Shown here piece by piece: positions 1-9,904 of a DNA stretch of 30,270 bases; positions within the stretch are counted from its first letter, which is position 1, and each line of letters starts with the position of its first letter. A program made the translations under genes and the position numbers. The notes beneath the pieces were generated by a model that ran no database searches, had not been told where the DNA came from, and was given only the letters and a program-made list of their open reading frames with translations. This DNA comes from a virus. The stretch spans positions 1-30,270 of IMG/VR virus record IMGVR_UViG_3300035670_006342; one strand, given 5' to 3'.

Positions 1-3000
1 TGTTATCACTGGTAGCTTCAACATCAGCACTATTTGAAATATCAACTGCACTCAACCCACCAACTGCTGTACTGTTTATCTTCAAAGCAATGTTATCCAT
101 TGAATCATCACTTTCAATATAAAGACTTAAAATCATATAGTCATAAGATGCTTTAGGATCAAGTTTGTAAGTTTGTGAAGTACCGGCTTCTATGTCGTGG
201 TAATCAAATACCTGATCTTCAACTTGCCCGTATTCACCAGAACTTGCACTATCAGAAATTTCTCCTATTTTTACCCATTCACCATTAAACCTTGCATAAA
301 TGCCATTATCTTCCGGAGCTTCATAAACATGGGTTGTATGTTCATCCGAAGTATGATGATAAAATTCATTTAGTGCCTCATCACCACCTTGTTTTCCTGT
401 GGTTGAATTGTGTTCAATAGCAGCAGTATCTTCTAAGGCATTATCTTCATCATCATCATAAATACAATATGCTTCCGTTGCCAGTGCTGCCCATTCAGCA
501 TTTGTATAATCCGGACCACTAATTAAATCTCCATTTTGATATTTCGTTTCAGCAATATTACAGGCAGTCCATACTTGATCACCAATTTTTACAGTAGGAT
601 AAACCTTTCCGTCATTACCTGTTACTGTTCCGGGATTAGTAGAATCGTCTTTAATCCAACGAAGAGATTGTCCTTCAACTTTATAATGGAGAGTATCTGC
701 TGCATAATAGTCATCATCTGAATGATTCATGTAAGACTGATATGCCAATGATGTTCCCCCACTATCTGATGCCCATAATTTTAATTGTCCTAATAAATTA
801 ATAAAAGTTCCATCACTATAATATCTTGATCCTGCCCCCCTTGCATTGAATCCTACCTCATTCGTTGCTCCAACATTTGGTTCTTCCCAATGAGTGCCCC
901 CTGTTTCTTTTAATTTCCCACCAGCAACAGAATCTCCTCCTAAATAAGCAGATAATGTTTGAAATTCAGTTTTACTCGGAACGTGCCATCCAGAAGGGGC
1001 TATGTCTCTTGCATCAGTAGCAGCCCACCAATTATACAGATACCCATACTTTACATTAGTAACAGCACCTTTAATCATATCAACAGGATCACAATTACAA
1101 GGTGGAGTATAAGTTTCTTCATTGGACTCACCGGGATTTATAACAATATCCCCTGCACTGTTTATTTCAACAACAGTTCCACTTGCTGGAATTATAGCAG
1201 AAATCTTAACTTTATTTTCATCTGCTCCGGTTCCTTCCTCAACGGTTATATTATCGCCTGCAATTATTTTATCAGCTAAATAACCCGCAGTAGGATCATC
1301 AACATTATATTTGACCTTTTCATCTTCACAAAACAGACCAAATACTCCATCAAATATAGGTAACTTTACATTCGTTTTTGTTTCATCACCTTCAACAAGT
1401 AATTCTACATCTTCTGCTGGACCAATGTCACTGTAAGCATAATATTTGAACACTAAACGATCCGTTGCTTCAAGTATAATGGCTTCCTCTGACACATAGC
1501 ACTTATCGTGCATATAAATTGTACTCGGGCCTTTGATTGGTTGTTCAAAATTAAACAATTCCGTTTCTACACCTACATCAGAACGTTTGTAAACATACAC
1601 CTTCAGATTCATTCCTGTCTGAATAGAAGTACGAAGATATGTTTCAAAGAACCAACCGCCAGAAGGAATCAATACGGTATTAGGCGTACCTGAATCAGTT
1701 ATAAACGCTTTTAATAAAACCTCCCCTTGTGACGAGCCAAATGTCTGTAAATAAGACCATTGAATATCATCAGGTGGAATTAACAATGCCCTATCATAAT
1801 CACCAACATCTGTTGCTCCGGAAGAATCTTCAAAAGAATCACTATCTGAAATATCCGCATTTTCAATGTGCATGTAAAATGGTATGCCAGAAGGTGATTG
1901 TGACTTTTCAACTATTGCTTTGAAGTTAAGATTACGAGCATCTATTTCTACAAAGAAACCTTTTTCTGTACCAAAACCTATTGCTTGTTCAATCTCATAT
2001 TCTTCATAGGTTGGTTCTGTAACCATCTTCCCTGCTTCAACAGGTGAAAGATAATAATACAATCCAGCAGTTACCTCATATACTTCTAATGGCAAATACC
2101 CATAACTGACATACCTGAATCTATCAACATCAAGAACTTCTGAAACAATTCCTATTGCAGTAGCATGAGCAATACTATCTGCCATCGCTTTATAGTAAGT
2201 TATTTCACCATATTCAACAGGTTGTTCACAACGAATTACATCACCTACTTCAAAACCATGAGATGTTTGTGTTACAAAACCAGTTATTTCAGCAGACTTT
2301 ATTTCACCTATTGCAGTTGGCACAGTCCCCATCTTTACACTTACATCTTCAGCAGGATCATAATCTGAAGTAATATCACCAGTAATTAATTCAATTAATT
2401 CTGCTTCAATTTCACACCTTCTAAAATTTCTTGAATAATTACAAAAAGCATAATTTTTAGATTGTATTACCAATAACTTTGTAAAGTCTATATTAAAACT
2501 TCTATCTACAATAGTTGTTCTTAAATAGTTTTTATAAATACTCCTGTTCTTTAAAATCAATCTTGAATGAATATCTACAATTTTTGCAGACACTGATTGA
2601 TTATAAGCATCCCATTCTGTAGATACAGTTAATGGGTCTGTAATAAAAATGGCAGCATCATCATAAACTGAAACAGCGTCAAATAATTTTAATGATTGTT
2701 CATAATCTTCATAGCTATTTGCAGTAACATTAAATTGATAATATGATGGTCCTGAATTAAACGAAGAAGGATTAAAATATTTGCCAGTAACACTATCGTA
2801 CTGAACTATTTTAAAGTTCCTTAATTCTATTGTTAAAAGATCAAAATGATTTTTACCTCTTTGTGAATCAATAAAAAATTCAACACTGTAATTCCCATCT
2901 TTTGTAATTTCAAATAATGGCAAAGCAGCTTCCCTGACATTGAAAGTATCAAATGATTTCCATGCAGCTTCTGCTCCTGACCATTCAGTAAAATTAGGTG

Positions 3001-4264
3001 GGCCGAATGATATGTATCCTAACCATTCATTATCACGGCACATTCTTACTTTTATATCAACTTCACTTAAATACCCATTATCTTTTTCAAAAGCTATTAA
3101 TCTGTATTCCCCACTAAATCGCAAATATTCTCTGTGCCCTTCACCACTGGCATTAAAATCTATTGCAATATCACTTTTTAAAGTTATAAAAGGCTGGTTA
3201 GTATCTACTGCCGATAATTCAAAATTTCCAGCAGCATTTTCTGCATAGGAAAGATAAGCATTCCCATTTGGATCATTATGCAAATCTGCCGGAAGACACA
3301 CTTGCCAAACATTTGTCCAATCAGAAAAATCAGTATCAAAATCATTTCCATTGTGTTCATTTTCAATAGTAGTCAAAATAGAACGCAACGGATGTACTTT
3401 CTGCTGTTCTACATAAGGAAAATATGAATAATCAGAAATGTCTATTCTTGGGTCGGTTACTGCCGTACTGAGTCTTGTCAAAGCCCAATCATATACAAAT
3501 AATGGACTGGTTATTTCCAAACTATTAACAATCCAATATTCACCACCATATTGAAACAATCGGCAATTAAACGGTTTCAAAACAATTTCAAGTACGTCCC
3601 AACACTTAATAGGTTTTACCTCAGTAGGAGTTTCTTCATCAAAAGTTATATCATAAAACCGTTTTGCATTACATGACATCCAATATAATGTATTCTCAAA
3701 AAGATTAATAAAATTAACCTCTGTTGTATTTAATTGTATATTAAAATTAAATTCAAAGTCAACAGGAGTCAAGGCGTATTTTATTGCCTGTAACAATGAC
3801 ATAGTGCCTGTAACCCTGTCAACGTAATTAGGGGCAATAAAATCAATGTCCTTTAACTCCGCCAAACCATCAGTTGCAGAAAGTTCAATATCAATAAAAG
3901 GTGGATTTATTTCAAACCGTCTGGTTAAATTTTCAGGTTTCAAAAACCCTATGAAAATAGTTACACTATTCTTAGATAATTTTACTATCCAATCTTTATA
4001 TTCACTTTCTAACAAATCATCTATTACAGCTACATCTGCTCTTGGAACAAAAAATTTGAAAGTCAAAGATTGCCCGATTATATGAGTAAAATCCCAACTA
4101 TTCTTATCACAACCATCATAAGAAATTGATACAGGGTTTTCACCATCCCCATATATAATTTGATAGGAAGTAGCATACCCCTCCCTATAAACTTCTACAA
4201 GATATTCATCTTCAACAATATCTTTAAAAGTATAATATAACCTATCATAACCAGATGAACTCAT
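1..4264 (-). CDS. Large tail/baseplate protein with a FISUMP-like C-terminal region (partial, runs off left edge)
   Basis: The reading frame opens at an ATG that overlaps the tape-measure stop codon (TAATG) and stays open to base 2, giving about 1421 visible residues with the C-terminus outside the window. Its position right after the tape measure suggests a distal-tail, tail-hub or receptor-contact protein. The first ~900 residues look beta-rich and are not recognised in detail. From about residue 1073 (YGYLYNWWAATDAR, then GWHVPS, then KLKETGGTHW) to about 1200 it matches the second half of the Fibrobacter succinogenes major paralogous domain (FISUMP). Residues ~1218-1260 (DGKVYPTVKIGDQVW, then YQNGDLI) match the first half of the same domain, so the halves appear in reversed order. 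No Shine-Dalgarno site precedes the start, so translation is probably coupled to the tape measure. The structural role is inferred from position; the FISUMP match is by motif recognition. Confidence 0.8.
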   Translation of the reverse strand, partial: MSSSGYDRLYYTFKDIVEDEYLVEVYREGYATSYQIIYGDGENPVSISYDGCDKNSWDFTHIIGQSLTFKFFVPRADVAVIDDLLESEYKDWIVKLSKNSVTIFIGFLKPENLTRRFEINPPFIDIELSATDGLAELKDIDFIAPNYVDRVTGTMSLLQAIKYALTPVDFEFNFNIQLNTTEVNFINLFENTLYWMSCNAKRFYDITFDEETPTEVKPIKCWDVLEIVLKPFNCRLFQYGGEYWIVNSLEITSPLFVYDWALTRLSTAVTDPRIDISDYSYFPYVEQQKVHPLRSILTTIENEHNGNDFDTDFSDWTNVWQVCLPADLHNDPNGNAYLSYAENAAGNFELSAVDTNQPFITLKSDIAIDFNASGEGHREYLRFSGEYRLIAFEKDNGYLSEVDIKVRMCRDNEWLGYISFGPPNFTEWSGAEAAWKSFDTFNVREAALPLFEITKDGNYSVEFFIDSQRGKNHFDLLTIELRNFKIVQYDSVTGKYFNPSSFNSGPSYYQFNVTANSYEDYEQSLKLFDAVSVYDDAAIFITDPLTVSTEWDAYNQSVSAKIVDIHSRLILKNRSIYKNYLRTTIVDRSFNIDFTKLLVIQSKNYAFCNYSRNFRRCEIEAELIELITGDITSDYDPAEDVSVKMGTVPTAIGEIKSAEITGFVTQTSHGFEVGDVIRCEQPVEYGEITYYKAMADSIAHATAIGIVSEVLDVDRFRYVSYGYLPLEVYEVTAGLYYYLSPVEAGKMVTEPTYEEYEIEQAIGFGTEKGFFVEIDARNLNFKAIVEKSQSPSGIPFYMHIENADISDSDSFEDSSGATDVGDYDRALLIPPDDIQWSYLQTFGSSQGEVLLKAFITDSGTPNTVLIPSGGWFFETYLRTSIQTGMNLKVYVYKRSDVGVETELFNFEQPIKGPSTIYMHDKCYVSEEAIILEATDRLVFKYYAYSDIGPAEDVELLVEGDETKTNVKLPIFDGVFGLFCEDEKVKYNVDDPTAGYLADKIIAGDNITVEEGTGADENKVKISAIIPASGTVVEINSAGDIVINPGESNEETYTPPCNCDPVDMIKGAVTNVKYGYLYNWWAATDARDIAPSGWHVPSKTEFQTLSAYLGGDSVAGGKLKETGGTHWEEPNVGATNEVGFNARGAGSRYYSDGTFINLLGQLKLWASDSGGTSLAYQSYMNHSDDDYYAADTLHYKVEGQSLRWIKDDSTNPGTVTGNDGKVYPTVKIGDQVWTACNIAETKYQNGDLISGPDYTNAEWAALATEAYCIYDDDEDNALEDTAAIEHNSTTGKQGGDEALNEFYHHTSDEHTTHVYEAPEDNGIYARFNGEWVKIGEISDSASSGEYGQVEDQVFDYHDIEAGTSQTYKLDPKASYDYMILSLYIESDDSMDNIALKINSTAVGGLSAVDISNSADVEATSDN

Positions 4265-7200
4265 TAGTATGAATTTCTAAATTTACGTTGAATTTCTTTG
4301 TTAATGTAATGAATATCTGTCCCTTTTATGACACCTTCCACTTTTACAACAACTTCCATAGGCTCACGATCAATAAAAGGAAGTTTCTTTGGTTTTGGTA
4401 TTACCATTTCACCACTTGAAAGGCGTGCAGGATACGAATCATTCGGAAATCCGGGAGGTACAATTCCACCACTTGCCATAGCTGATACTACTTGTGGTCC
4501 TTTTTCTTTATTTCCTTTATTTGCCAATGCCCCTGAAATTATAGAAGAACCAAGTATAAGACCACCACCAGCAATCAATAAACCAACACCTCTCCTAATA
4601 AAAGCTGGTGCAAGCAATGGAAAAAATGGTGCTAATTTTATCAAAGCTACCCCCATAGCTATCATTACTTTTCCTACATTTGAAGCAAGTTTTAATATTG
4701 AATCAAGTAATCCACTAAATGCGTTTTCTGTACCTACTAAAGCTGCCCCAACAGCTTCACCTAACCCCATAAAAACATCAACTATTCCTTGCTTAATAAC
4801 TGACATTAAATTTATACTGCTTTCTACTTTATTGATAGTAGCTGTAAGAAAACTAACATCATTTTTAAATTTTTCCTTATCTTCATCTGTAAGAAATCTT
4901 ATGCCCCCATTTTCATAATCAATACCAGTTGCTTGTGGTCCTGCGGCCAGTAACTTCCTTAATTGTGTTCTAAAAAGTGATAATCTATCTTCTGCAAGTT
5001 CTGAATTATTTCCAAGTATTGCTATTTTTTCATTTATTTTACCTAAATCAGCTTCAAACTTATTATAATCAAGTGCCATTAAATCATCCTCAACTTTTTG
5101 CATTTTTTTAAGAATTTCAACAGCACCTTCAAAATCTTTTTCTGTTCTTGCTTGCTTGAATAACTTATTAAGATTTTGCATTTCAGCATTTAATACTTCA
5201 GTCTTTGCTGCCACTGCATCAAAAGCAGAACCAGAATATTTTGCCATTAAAGCAACTTCTTCAAATTCTTTTGCCACACCTTGTTCCATTTCAATCAGTT
5301 GCCATTGAATAGGAACATAATTTTTAATATTATTTACAATTTCATAAAACAATTCATTATCTGCTTGTTTTGCATCATTCACACTATCTTGATATACTTT
5401 TAATCCTTCTGCCATTTGTTCATACACAGGTAATAATTTTTGCCACTCTTGAACTTCAGCCATTTTATTAATATTTTTAAACGTATCAGGTTCTGTGTAT
5501 TTGAATTCACCTAATGTTTCAAAGAATTTAGTAAGTGCTTCATGTGCAGTATTTACTTGTTCAATAATAGGTTTTCCCATATCATTCATAAAACTGGCTT
5601 TTCCCAAACCTTCCCTCACACTTGTCCACATACCGTTAATTTTGGTCTCCAATTCTTTAGCAGCACCTTCAACTTCATTAATAATTGTATCAATACCAAA
5701 TTCTGACTTATCCCCCTTATACATTTTCAATAAGTTTTCAAAAGGACTTTTAGCAATTTTTGCTTGTATATTCAAATCAGCCAAACTTGTTGTCTGCATT
5801 TTTTTCAAAGCATCTTCTTTTGCTTTAAGAGCATCTTTTGAAACAAGTCCTTTTTCTAAATCATCTTGTAATTTTAAATATTCCTGATCAGTTTTTAACA
5901 AATCTTCCATTGCCTTTTTCTGATCTTCAATAGCAGTGATACGATTATAATAAGCAGCCAAAGTATTTTTCAAACGTGACTGAAATTCATCTTCAGCCTT
6001 TGTTACTTCTTTTGAATTGGCTTTATTCTTTGTATTAACAAGTTCTTTTACTTTTGCAGCTTCTTGTGTTCTTGCAGCATATTCACCACTTAATCTTGTT
6101 AATTCCTGATAATTTTCTTTTACTTTTCCTAATGTTTGTTCTGACGTTATTTTACTTGTATTAGATATAGCTTTATTCATATAACTTTCTAACCCATCAA
6201 TATTTTGTTTGGCTATTTTTGATATTGTACTTTGCCAATATTTTGTATTACTGATCATATCAGTCAATGCCAATGGATCAGATAAAATAGCCATAAATTG
6301 CTGCCATCCAGTTACAGTTTCTTTGCCACCAGTTAAAACAGCTTTTTGCCATTTTTCAATAGCTTGTCGCATTAATTCTACTGCTGCTTTAGCACGAATA
6401 CTGTCCATTAAACTTTTATTGTAAGCATCAATAGAATTTTTCGCAGATGTTGTGTTTATTGTTTCTAATCTCAGATTGCCCAAATAAGTAGGATTCAAAT
6501 CATTTATTGCTTTTATAGCCGCTTCCCTATCTTTTTTGGACATATATTCATTACGTGCCACTAACAAATACTTCTGCAATAATGATGCTTCAGCAGCATA
6601 AGAATCAGCAACACTATTGGTAAGTTCTAATTGATATTTTTGTTCTTCTGATAATTTTCTACTATGTTTATATACAGCATACAAAGCAGCCCCGATAGCA
6701 ATAAGAACAGGAACAACAGGAATTTTAGCCAATCCAGCAGCAAAAGCTGTCCATGATGCTTTTGAAGTATTTGCAAGAGTTATAGTTTGTGCTGCCATAG
6801 CGGCTTCTGCCTTTAAAGTCTGTTTCATAGCAGCAGTCTGAGCCATATTAGCTGCTATTCTTGCTTTGTGTGCTTCACGAATACTTTTATATGTAGCTCC
6901 TGTTGAAGCCATATAACTTGCATTTGCTATAACAGCTTTCTGATATGCCAAATTACGTGCTTCAACAGCTATTCTTTCAGCATTAGTGGCAACTGTACTC
7001 AATCTTGTTGCTTCAGCTTCTAATATACTGGCTTTCCTTTTTGATAATGTTGCTACTGTTGATAACCTTTTTGCTTCTTTAGCAGCCGTTTCAGCAGCCA
7101 ATTCCGCTTCAATGGCTACTTTTACTCTTGCTCTTGCAGAAATTTCAGATTTTCTTGCAACTGATCTCGCAGATTCTAAACTCGCCAAAGTTGTAACAAC

Positions 7201-9078
7201 TCTGCCATGATTCACATAAGCACCTGTTAATGATGTTGTGCTCCTCAATCCTAAAGCATCTGTCAAATTGCTTTGACTCATAGCAGCAGCATGGGCAATT
7301 TCAGCTTCTGCTAATTTTTCTACTGCCTTTTTATTATTTAGAAATGCAACATACGCAGCATTTTTAGCATTTCTACTCTTTAATGATAAATCAAGAGCTT
7401 TTTGTTCTGCTGCATAAGCACTTGAAACAGCTACTCCTGATGCTAATGCTGCATTATTGTATGCTTTTAAAGCATTTGTTTCAGCAATTTTAGCTTTGGC
7501 TAAATCACTTGATGCTTTAACTCCTAAAGTTCCTATTTGGGCTTTACTACTTCCTGTTCCAGTTTTTGCCAATAATGTCGATGTTGACATAGCATTCCAT
7601 GAAGCTGCTTCTTTTTGTGCTGCGGTTAAAGCCACTCTTGCTTTCGTAGCTTTCGTTGTAGCTGCTGCCCCTGCTGCTGTTGATTTTGCCAATTTCTCTT
7701 CTGCTACTGCATTTGCTTCTGCTGATACAGCGGCATCTTTGTGCATTTTTGCTAATAATTCCCCAATAGTTGTTAAATGGGCTAAACTCTTGCCAAAATT
7801 AACAACATATAATATTCCAAATTGGAACATTTTCAACAATATCTGAATTGGGCCTAATACTGCTAAAAATACTGCTGATTTTACAATGAATGCTTGTTGA
7901 TTATCTGTTAAATTGTTAAACCATCTTCCAATACTTTCAAATGCTTTACCTAAAGATTCAAGTACGGGTATTAATACTTTTGCAAAACCTTCACCAAGTT
8001 TAATCAACATACTTTGTGCTGAAGCCATTGTTTGATTAAACTTGTACCTTAGTGTATTCGTAACAGATTCAGTAGCCTTTGCCAATGCTCCTGTTGAATT
8101 GACTACTTCATTTATAACTTCTTTCGTATCATTCAGATTTGCTCCTAACAATGATGAAAGGGTCATAAACGCACGTACATTTGGAAATGCCCTGCCTAAC
8201 ATTTCCTGACTTAATCCTTCTGTTCTGTCTTTTAGCAATAATAAAGTGTCCAACAATCCTTTATTCGCCAAATTATCACGTAATTGTCTTGCCGACAATC
8301 CCATTTTTGCAAATGCTTCCTGACTTTGTTTTGAAGGTTTTAAAAGTGTGAATAATGTTTGTCGCAAATAAACCGCAGCCGTAGCAGATGGAATACCTAA
8401 TCGTGTCATTTCTGCTATTGCTCCACCAACTTCACCAAAAGAAACTCTTAATTTTGCAGCAACAGGAATAACAGTTGCAAAAGCCTTTGTTAATTCTTCC
8501 GGTTCACCTTTACCTTCACGCACAGTAGCAATAAGAACATCAACTGCTTTTGAAGCATCCATGTTTACTTTACCATAAGCCATCATAGCAGAAGTCACAA
8601 TATTTGCAACATCTTTGGTTTCACTTAAACCGGCTGCTGATGCCTTTGCTGAAATATTCAAAATGTTTAATGCTTCTGCTCCTTTAAATCCAGAAGATGT
8701 AATAAAGTATAAAGCGTCAGATAATTCTTTTGGTGACTTTGCTAATTTCGGAGCCATTGATAACATTTGTTCCCCCCATGCTTCTGCCTGTTCCCTTGCT
8801 ACACCTACCAATCCTATTACTTTAGCAATATTGAATTCAAAATCTGCAAACATTTTTGATGCACCAATTCCTATAATTGCTAAAGGAAGTGTTGCAAATT
8901 GAGTAAGGGTTCTTCCTAAAGCCAACAATGAAGCGTTTGCGGCTGCGGCAGAAGTATTAATACTGGTAGTAGAAGCATTCACAGCCCTTTCAACCATTCT
9001 TATATCCCTCGTAGCTTTTGTAGTTCCTACCGTAGTAAAACCTACAATTACTGATAATGATCCTAACAAACTACTCAT
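4264..9078 (-). CDS. Tail tape measure protein (1604 aa)
   Basis: This is the longest gene in the window. It sets tail length and is packed in the tail lumen until DNA ejection. Residues ~70-340 match the TP901-type tape-measure core (segments such as LYFITSSGFKGAEAL, AMMAYGKVNMDASKAVDVL, RLGIPSATAAVYLRQTLF). Residues ~450-780 are an alanine-rich, probably coiled-coil region with repeated short units such as RLSTVAT. Hydrophobic segments near residues 395-430, 785-810 and 1480-1535 fit the membrane-spanning parts common in tape measures. At about 0.15 nm per residue the tail would be near 240 nm, which is an estimate. The start follows immediately on the chaperone stop (TAAATG), and the stop overlaps the next start (TAATG), so translation along the three tail genes is probably coupled. 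No Shine-Dalgarno site is visible. Confidence 0.93.
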   Translation of the reverse strand: MSSLLGSLSVIVGFTTVGTTKATRDIRMVERAVNASTTSINTSAAAANASLLALGRTLTQFATLPLAIIGIGASKMFADFEFNIAKVIGLVGVAREQAEAWGEQMLSMAPKLAKSPKELSDALYFITSSGFKGAEALNILNISAKASAAGLSETKDVANIVTSAMMAYGKVNMDASKAVDVLIATVREGKGEPEELTKAFATVIPVAAKLRVSFGEVGGAIAEMTRLGIPSATAAVYLRQTLFTLLKPSKQSQEAFAKMGLSARQLRDNLANKGLLDTLLLLKDRTEGLSQEMLGRAFPNVRAFMTLSSLLGANLNDTKEVINEVVNSTGALAKATESVTNTLRYKFNQTMASAQSMLIKLGEGFAKVLIPVLESLGKAFESIGRWFNNLTDNQQAFIVKSAVFLAVLGPIQILLKMFQFGILYVVNFGKSLAHLTTIGELLAKMHKDAAVSAEANAVAEEKLAKSTAAGAAATTKATKARVALTAAQKEAASWNAMSTSTLLAKTGTGSSKAQIGTLGVKASSDLAKAKIAETNALKAYNNAALASGVAVSSAYAAEQKALDLSLKSRNAKNAAYVAFLNNKKAVEKLAEAEIAHAAAMSQSNLTDALGLRSTTSLTGAYVNHGRVVTTLASLESARSVARKSEISARARVKVAIEAELAAETAAKEAKRLSTVATLSKRKASILEAEATRLSTVATNAERIAVEARNLAYQKAVIANASYMASTGATYKSIREAHKARIAANMAQTAAMKQTLKAEAAMAAQTITLANTSKASWTAFAAGLAKIPVVPVLIAIGAALYAVYKHSRKLSEEQKYQLELTNSVADSYAAEASLLQKYLLVARNEYMSKKDREAAIKAINDLNPTYLGNLRLETINTTSAKNSIDAYNKSLMDSIRAKAAVELMRQAIEKWQKAVLTGGKETVTGWQQFMAILSDPLALTDMISNTKYWQSTISKIAKQNIDGLESYMNKAISNTSKITSEQTLGKVKENYQELTRLSGEYAARTQEAAKVKELVNTKNKANSKEVTKAEDEFQSRLKNTLAAYYNRITAIEDQKKAMEDLLKTDQEYLKLQDDLEKGLVSKDALKAKEDALKKMQTTSLADLNIQAKIAKSPFENLLKMYKGDKSEFGIDTIINEVEGAAKELETKINGMWTSVREGLGKASFMNDMGKPIIEQVNTAHEALTKFFETLGEFKYTEPDTFKNINKMAEVQEWQKLLPVYEQMAEGLKVYQDSVNDAKQADNELFYEIVNNIKNYVPIQWQLIEMEQGVAKEFEEVALMAKYSGSAFDAVAAKTEVLNAEMQNLNKLFKQARTEKDFEGAVEILKKMQKVEDDLMALDYNKFEADLGKINEKIAILGNNSELAEDRLSLFRTQLRKLLAAGPQATGIDYENGGIRFLTDEDKEKFKNDVSFLTATINKVESSINLMSVIKQGIVDVFMGLGEAVGAALVGTENAFSGLLDSILKLASNVGKVMIAMGVALIKLAPFFPLLAPAFIRRGVGLLIAGGGLILGSSIISGALANKGNKEKGPQVVSAMASGGIVPPGFPNDSYPARLSSGEMVIPKPKKLPFIDREPMEVVVKVEGVIKGTDIHYINKEIQRKFRNSY

Positions 9079-9842
9079 TTACTTAATTTTAGAAATTTCC
9101 CTTACCCCTTTTTTGCTATTTTGAGAATTTGCCAAATTCATTAAAATTCTTTTCATATCCTCTACGCTTTGAACTTTTTCTTCCTTTGGACTATCAATAT
9201 CCCAATTAAACATAAAATCTTCAAACTTAGCCGGTGTAGCTCCTTTCTTGCCATAGGCTTGAATCATCAAATTAGTGAATATCCAAGCTAAATACGATGT
9301 TCTATAATCAGCCCTTGATTCTCCAATAGGATCAATTACATTGTATGCTTCCCATTCAGCTAATTGTGAACTTGTTAAATGCTGTAATAAATAATCAGGA
9401 TGAAGTACACCTATTTCACGGCAGAGCCTGAACTGGAATTGCCGTCCGGGACGGCTTCTGAGTTTTTTAGTATCTCATCCTTATCCTTTTCAGTTATTGC
9501 ATTCAGCTTTTGTGCAATATTCACAATCCTTTCAATATTCGTGGCACTCATCATTTTATTAAGAGTCTTCACGTCTTTTGGTTCAAATAACAAATTGCCT
9601 TCTGCATCACATACAGTGACCACAGCCAACTTTGCTCTAAAATCTTCAAGTGTGGTTTCATATTCCACAGCCTTATTTTTGTCACCTGAAGCCTTTTGTT
9701 TTAACATTGATTGTTCCCAAATGTCTTTTTCACGACCTGTCATTTCACGCACAAATACGTGCCCACGAGTTAGTTCAACTTTTTCGATTTTTAATTCGTC
9801 CCTCTGTAAAAGAAGTTCCCTGTTTAAAAAAACTGATTCCAT
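9079..9842 (-). CDS. Tail assembly chaperone GT, made by -1 frameshift (254 aa)
   Basis: This is the long form of the lambda G/GT-type chaperone, which loads tail-tube subunits on the tape measure. Reading starts at 9842, shifts by -1 at the A AAA AAC heptamer ending at base 9462, and continues to the TAA at 9081-9079. That gives 127 residues before and 127 after the shift. The -1 frame is open from base 9474. It reads through segments FRLCREIGVLHPDYLLQHL, SSQLAEWEAYNVIDPIGE and RADYRTSYLAWIFTNLM, which are typical of the downstream T domain of siphovirus tail chaperones. An isolated 63-residue frame at 9079-9270 is only the tail end of this fusion and has no good start of its own. The stop codon abuts the tape-measure ATG, the standard place for this gene. 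Confidence 0.85.
9411..9842 (-). CDS. Tail assembly chaperone G, unshifted form (143 aa)
   Basis: This is the short product of the same start codon, ending at a TAG at 9413-9411 when no frameshift occurs. It lies between tail tube and tape measure, as the lambda G protein does. The N-terminal half contains VELTRGHVFVREMTGREKD, a pattern common in phage tail chaperones. The C-terminal tail (NSEAVPDGNSSSGSAVK) is low-complexity and is the stretch that overlaps the frameshift signal, so that sequence may be constrained by RNA structure more than by protein function. The leader before the ATG is AT-rich with no Shine-Dalgarno site. It shares the 12-mer AATTAAAAATTA with the leader of the tail-tube gene. 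Identity rests on context and the linked frameshift more than on strong sequence motifs. Confidence 0.85.
   Translation of the reverse strand: MESVFLNRELLLQRDELKIEKVELTRGHVFVREMTGREKDIWEQSMLKQKASGDKNKAVEYETTLEDFRAKLAVVTVCDAEGNLLFEPKDVKTLNKMMSATNIERIVNIAQKLNAITEKDKDEILKNSEAVPDGNSSSGSAVK
9441..9468 (-). promoter_or_regulatory. Programmed -1 ribosomal frameshift signal: slippery heptamer plus hairpin
   Basis: On the coding strand bases 9468-9462 read A AAA AAC. They lie in the zero frame as CTA AAA AAC, which is the X XXY YYZ arrangement required for tandem slippage. Six bases later comes a perfect GC hairpin: GCCGTC (9455-9450), a three-base loop CCG, and GACGGC (9446-9441). Such a GC-rich stem stands out in this AT-rich genome. 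Slippage here joins the chaperone frame to the frame that ends at 9079. Confidence 0.88.
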
Positions 9843-9876
9843 TTTGATTAATTTTTAATTGTTAATGAATAAATAT

Positions 9877-9895
9877 AAAAAACACTTGATTAGTG
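9877..9895 (-). terminator. Weak hairpin plus T-run after the tail-tube gene
   Basis: On the coding strand the sequence is CACT-AATCA-AGTG followed directly by six T residues, nine bases after the tail-tube stop codon. The four-base-pair stem is short, so any termination is probably partial. The same 13-base element occurs after the major capsid gene, which supports a function at the 3' ends of the two most abundant structural messages. Confidence 0.5.
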
Positions 9896-9904
9896 GTAAT
9901 TCAA

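Noticed and set aside
1-1270. Diversity-generating retroelement target at the FISUMP/lectin-like tail domain
   Set aside because: No reverse transcriptase, template repeat or near-duplicate of the region is visible in the window.
536-4085. Plus-strand open frames across the tail protein
   Set aside because: They are antisense to a continuous minus-strand frame with clear FISUMP motifs, and show no recognisable family or ribosome site.
4328-8902. Several plus-strand open frames of 71-196 residues across the tape-measure region
   Set aside because: They lie opposite a strongly supported minus-strand gene, have low-complexity composition matching its Ala/Lys codons, and lack recognisable domains or ribosome sites.
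9079-9270. Independent 63-residue gene before the tape measure
   Set aside because: Its only starts (TTG, ATG) lie inside a conserved T-domain and the frame is open upstream to 9474, where a frameshift signal joins it to the chaperone gene.
9400-9858. 152-residue plus-strand frame over the chaperone gene
   Set aside because: It is antisense to the chaperone and frameshift signal and has no recognisable features.
9843-9876. Bacteroidota-type promoter (TATATTTA resembling TAnnTTTG) before the chaperone gene
   Set aside because: One mismatch in the -7 box, and the nearest upstream TTG is about 25 bases away instead of about 19; not convincing in AT-rich DNA.
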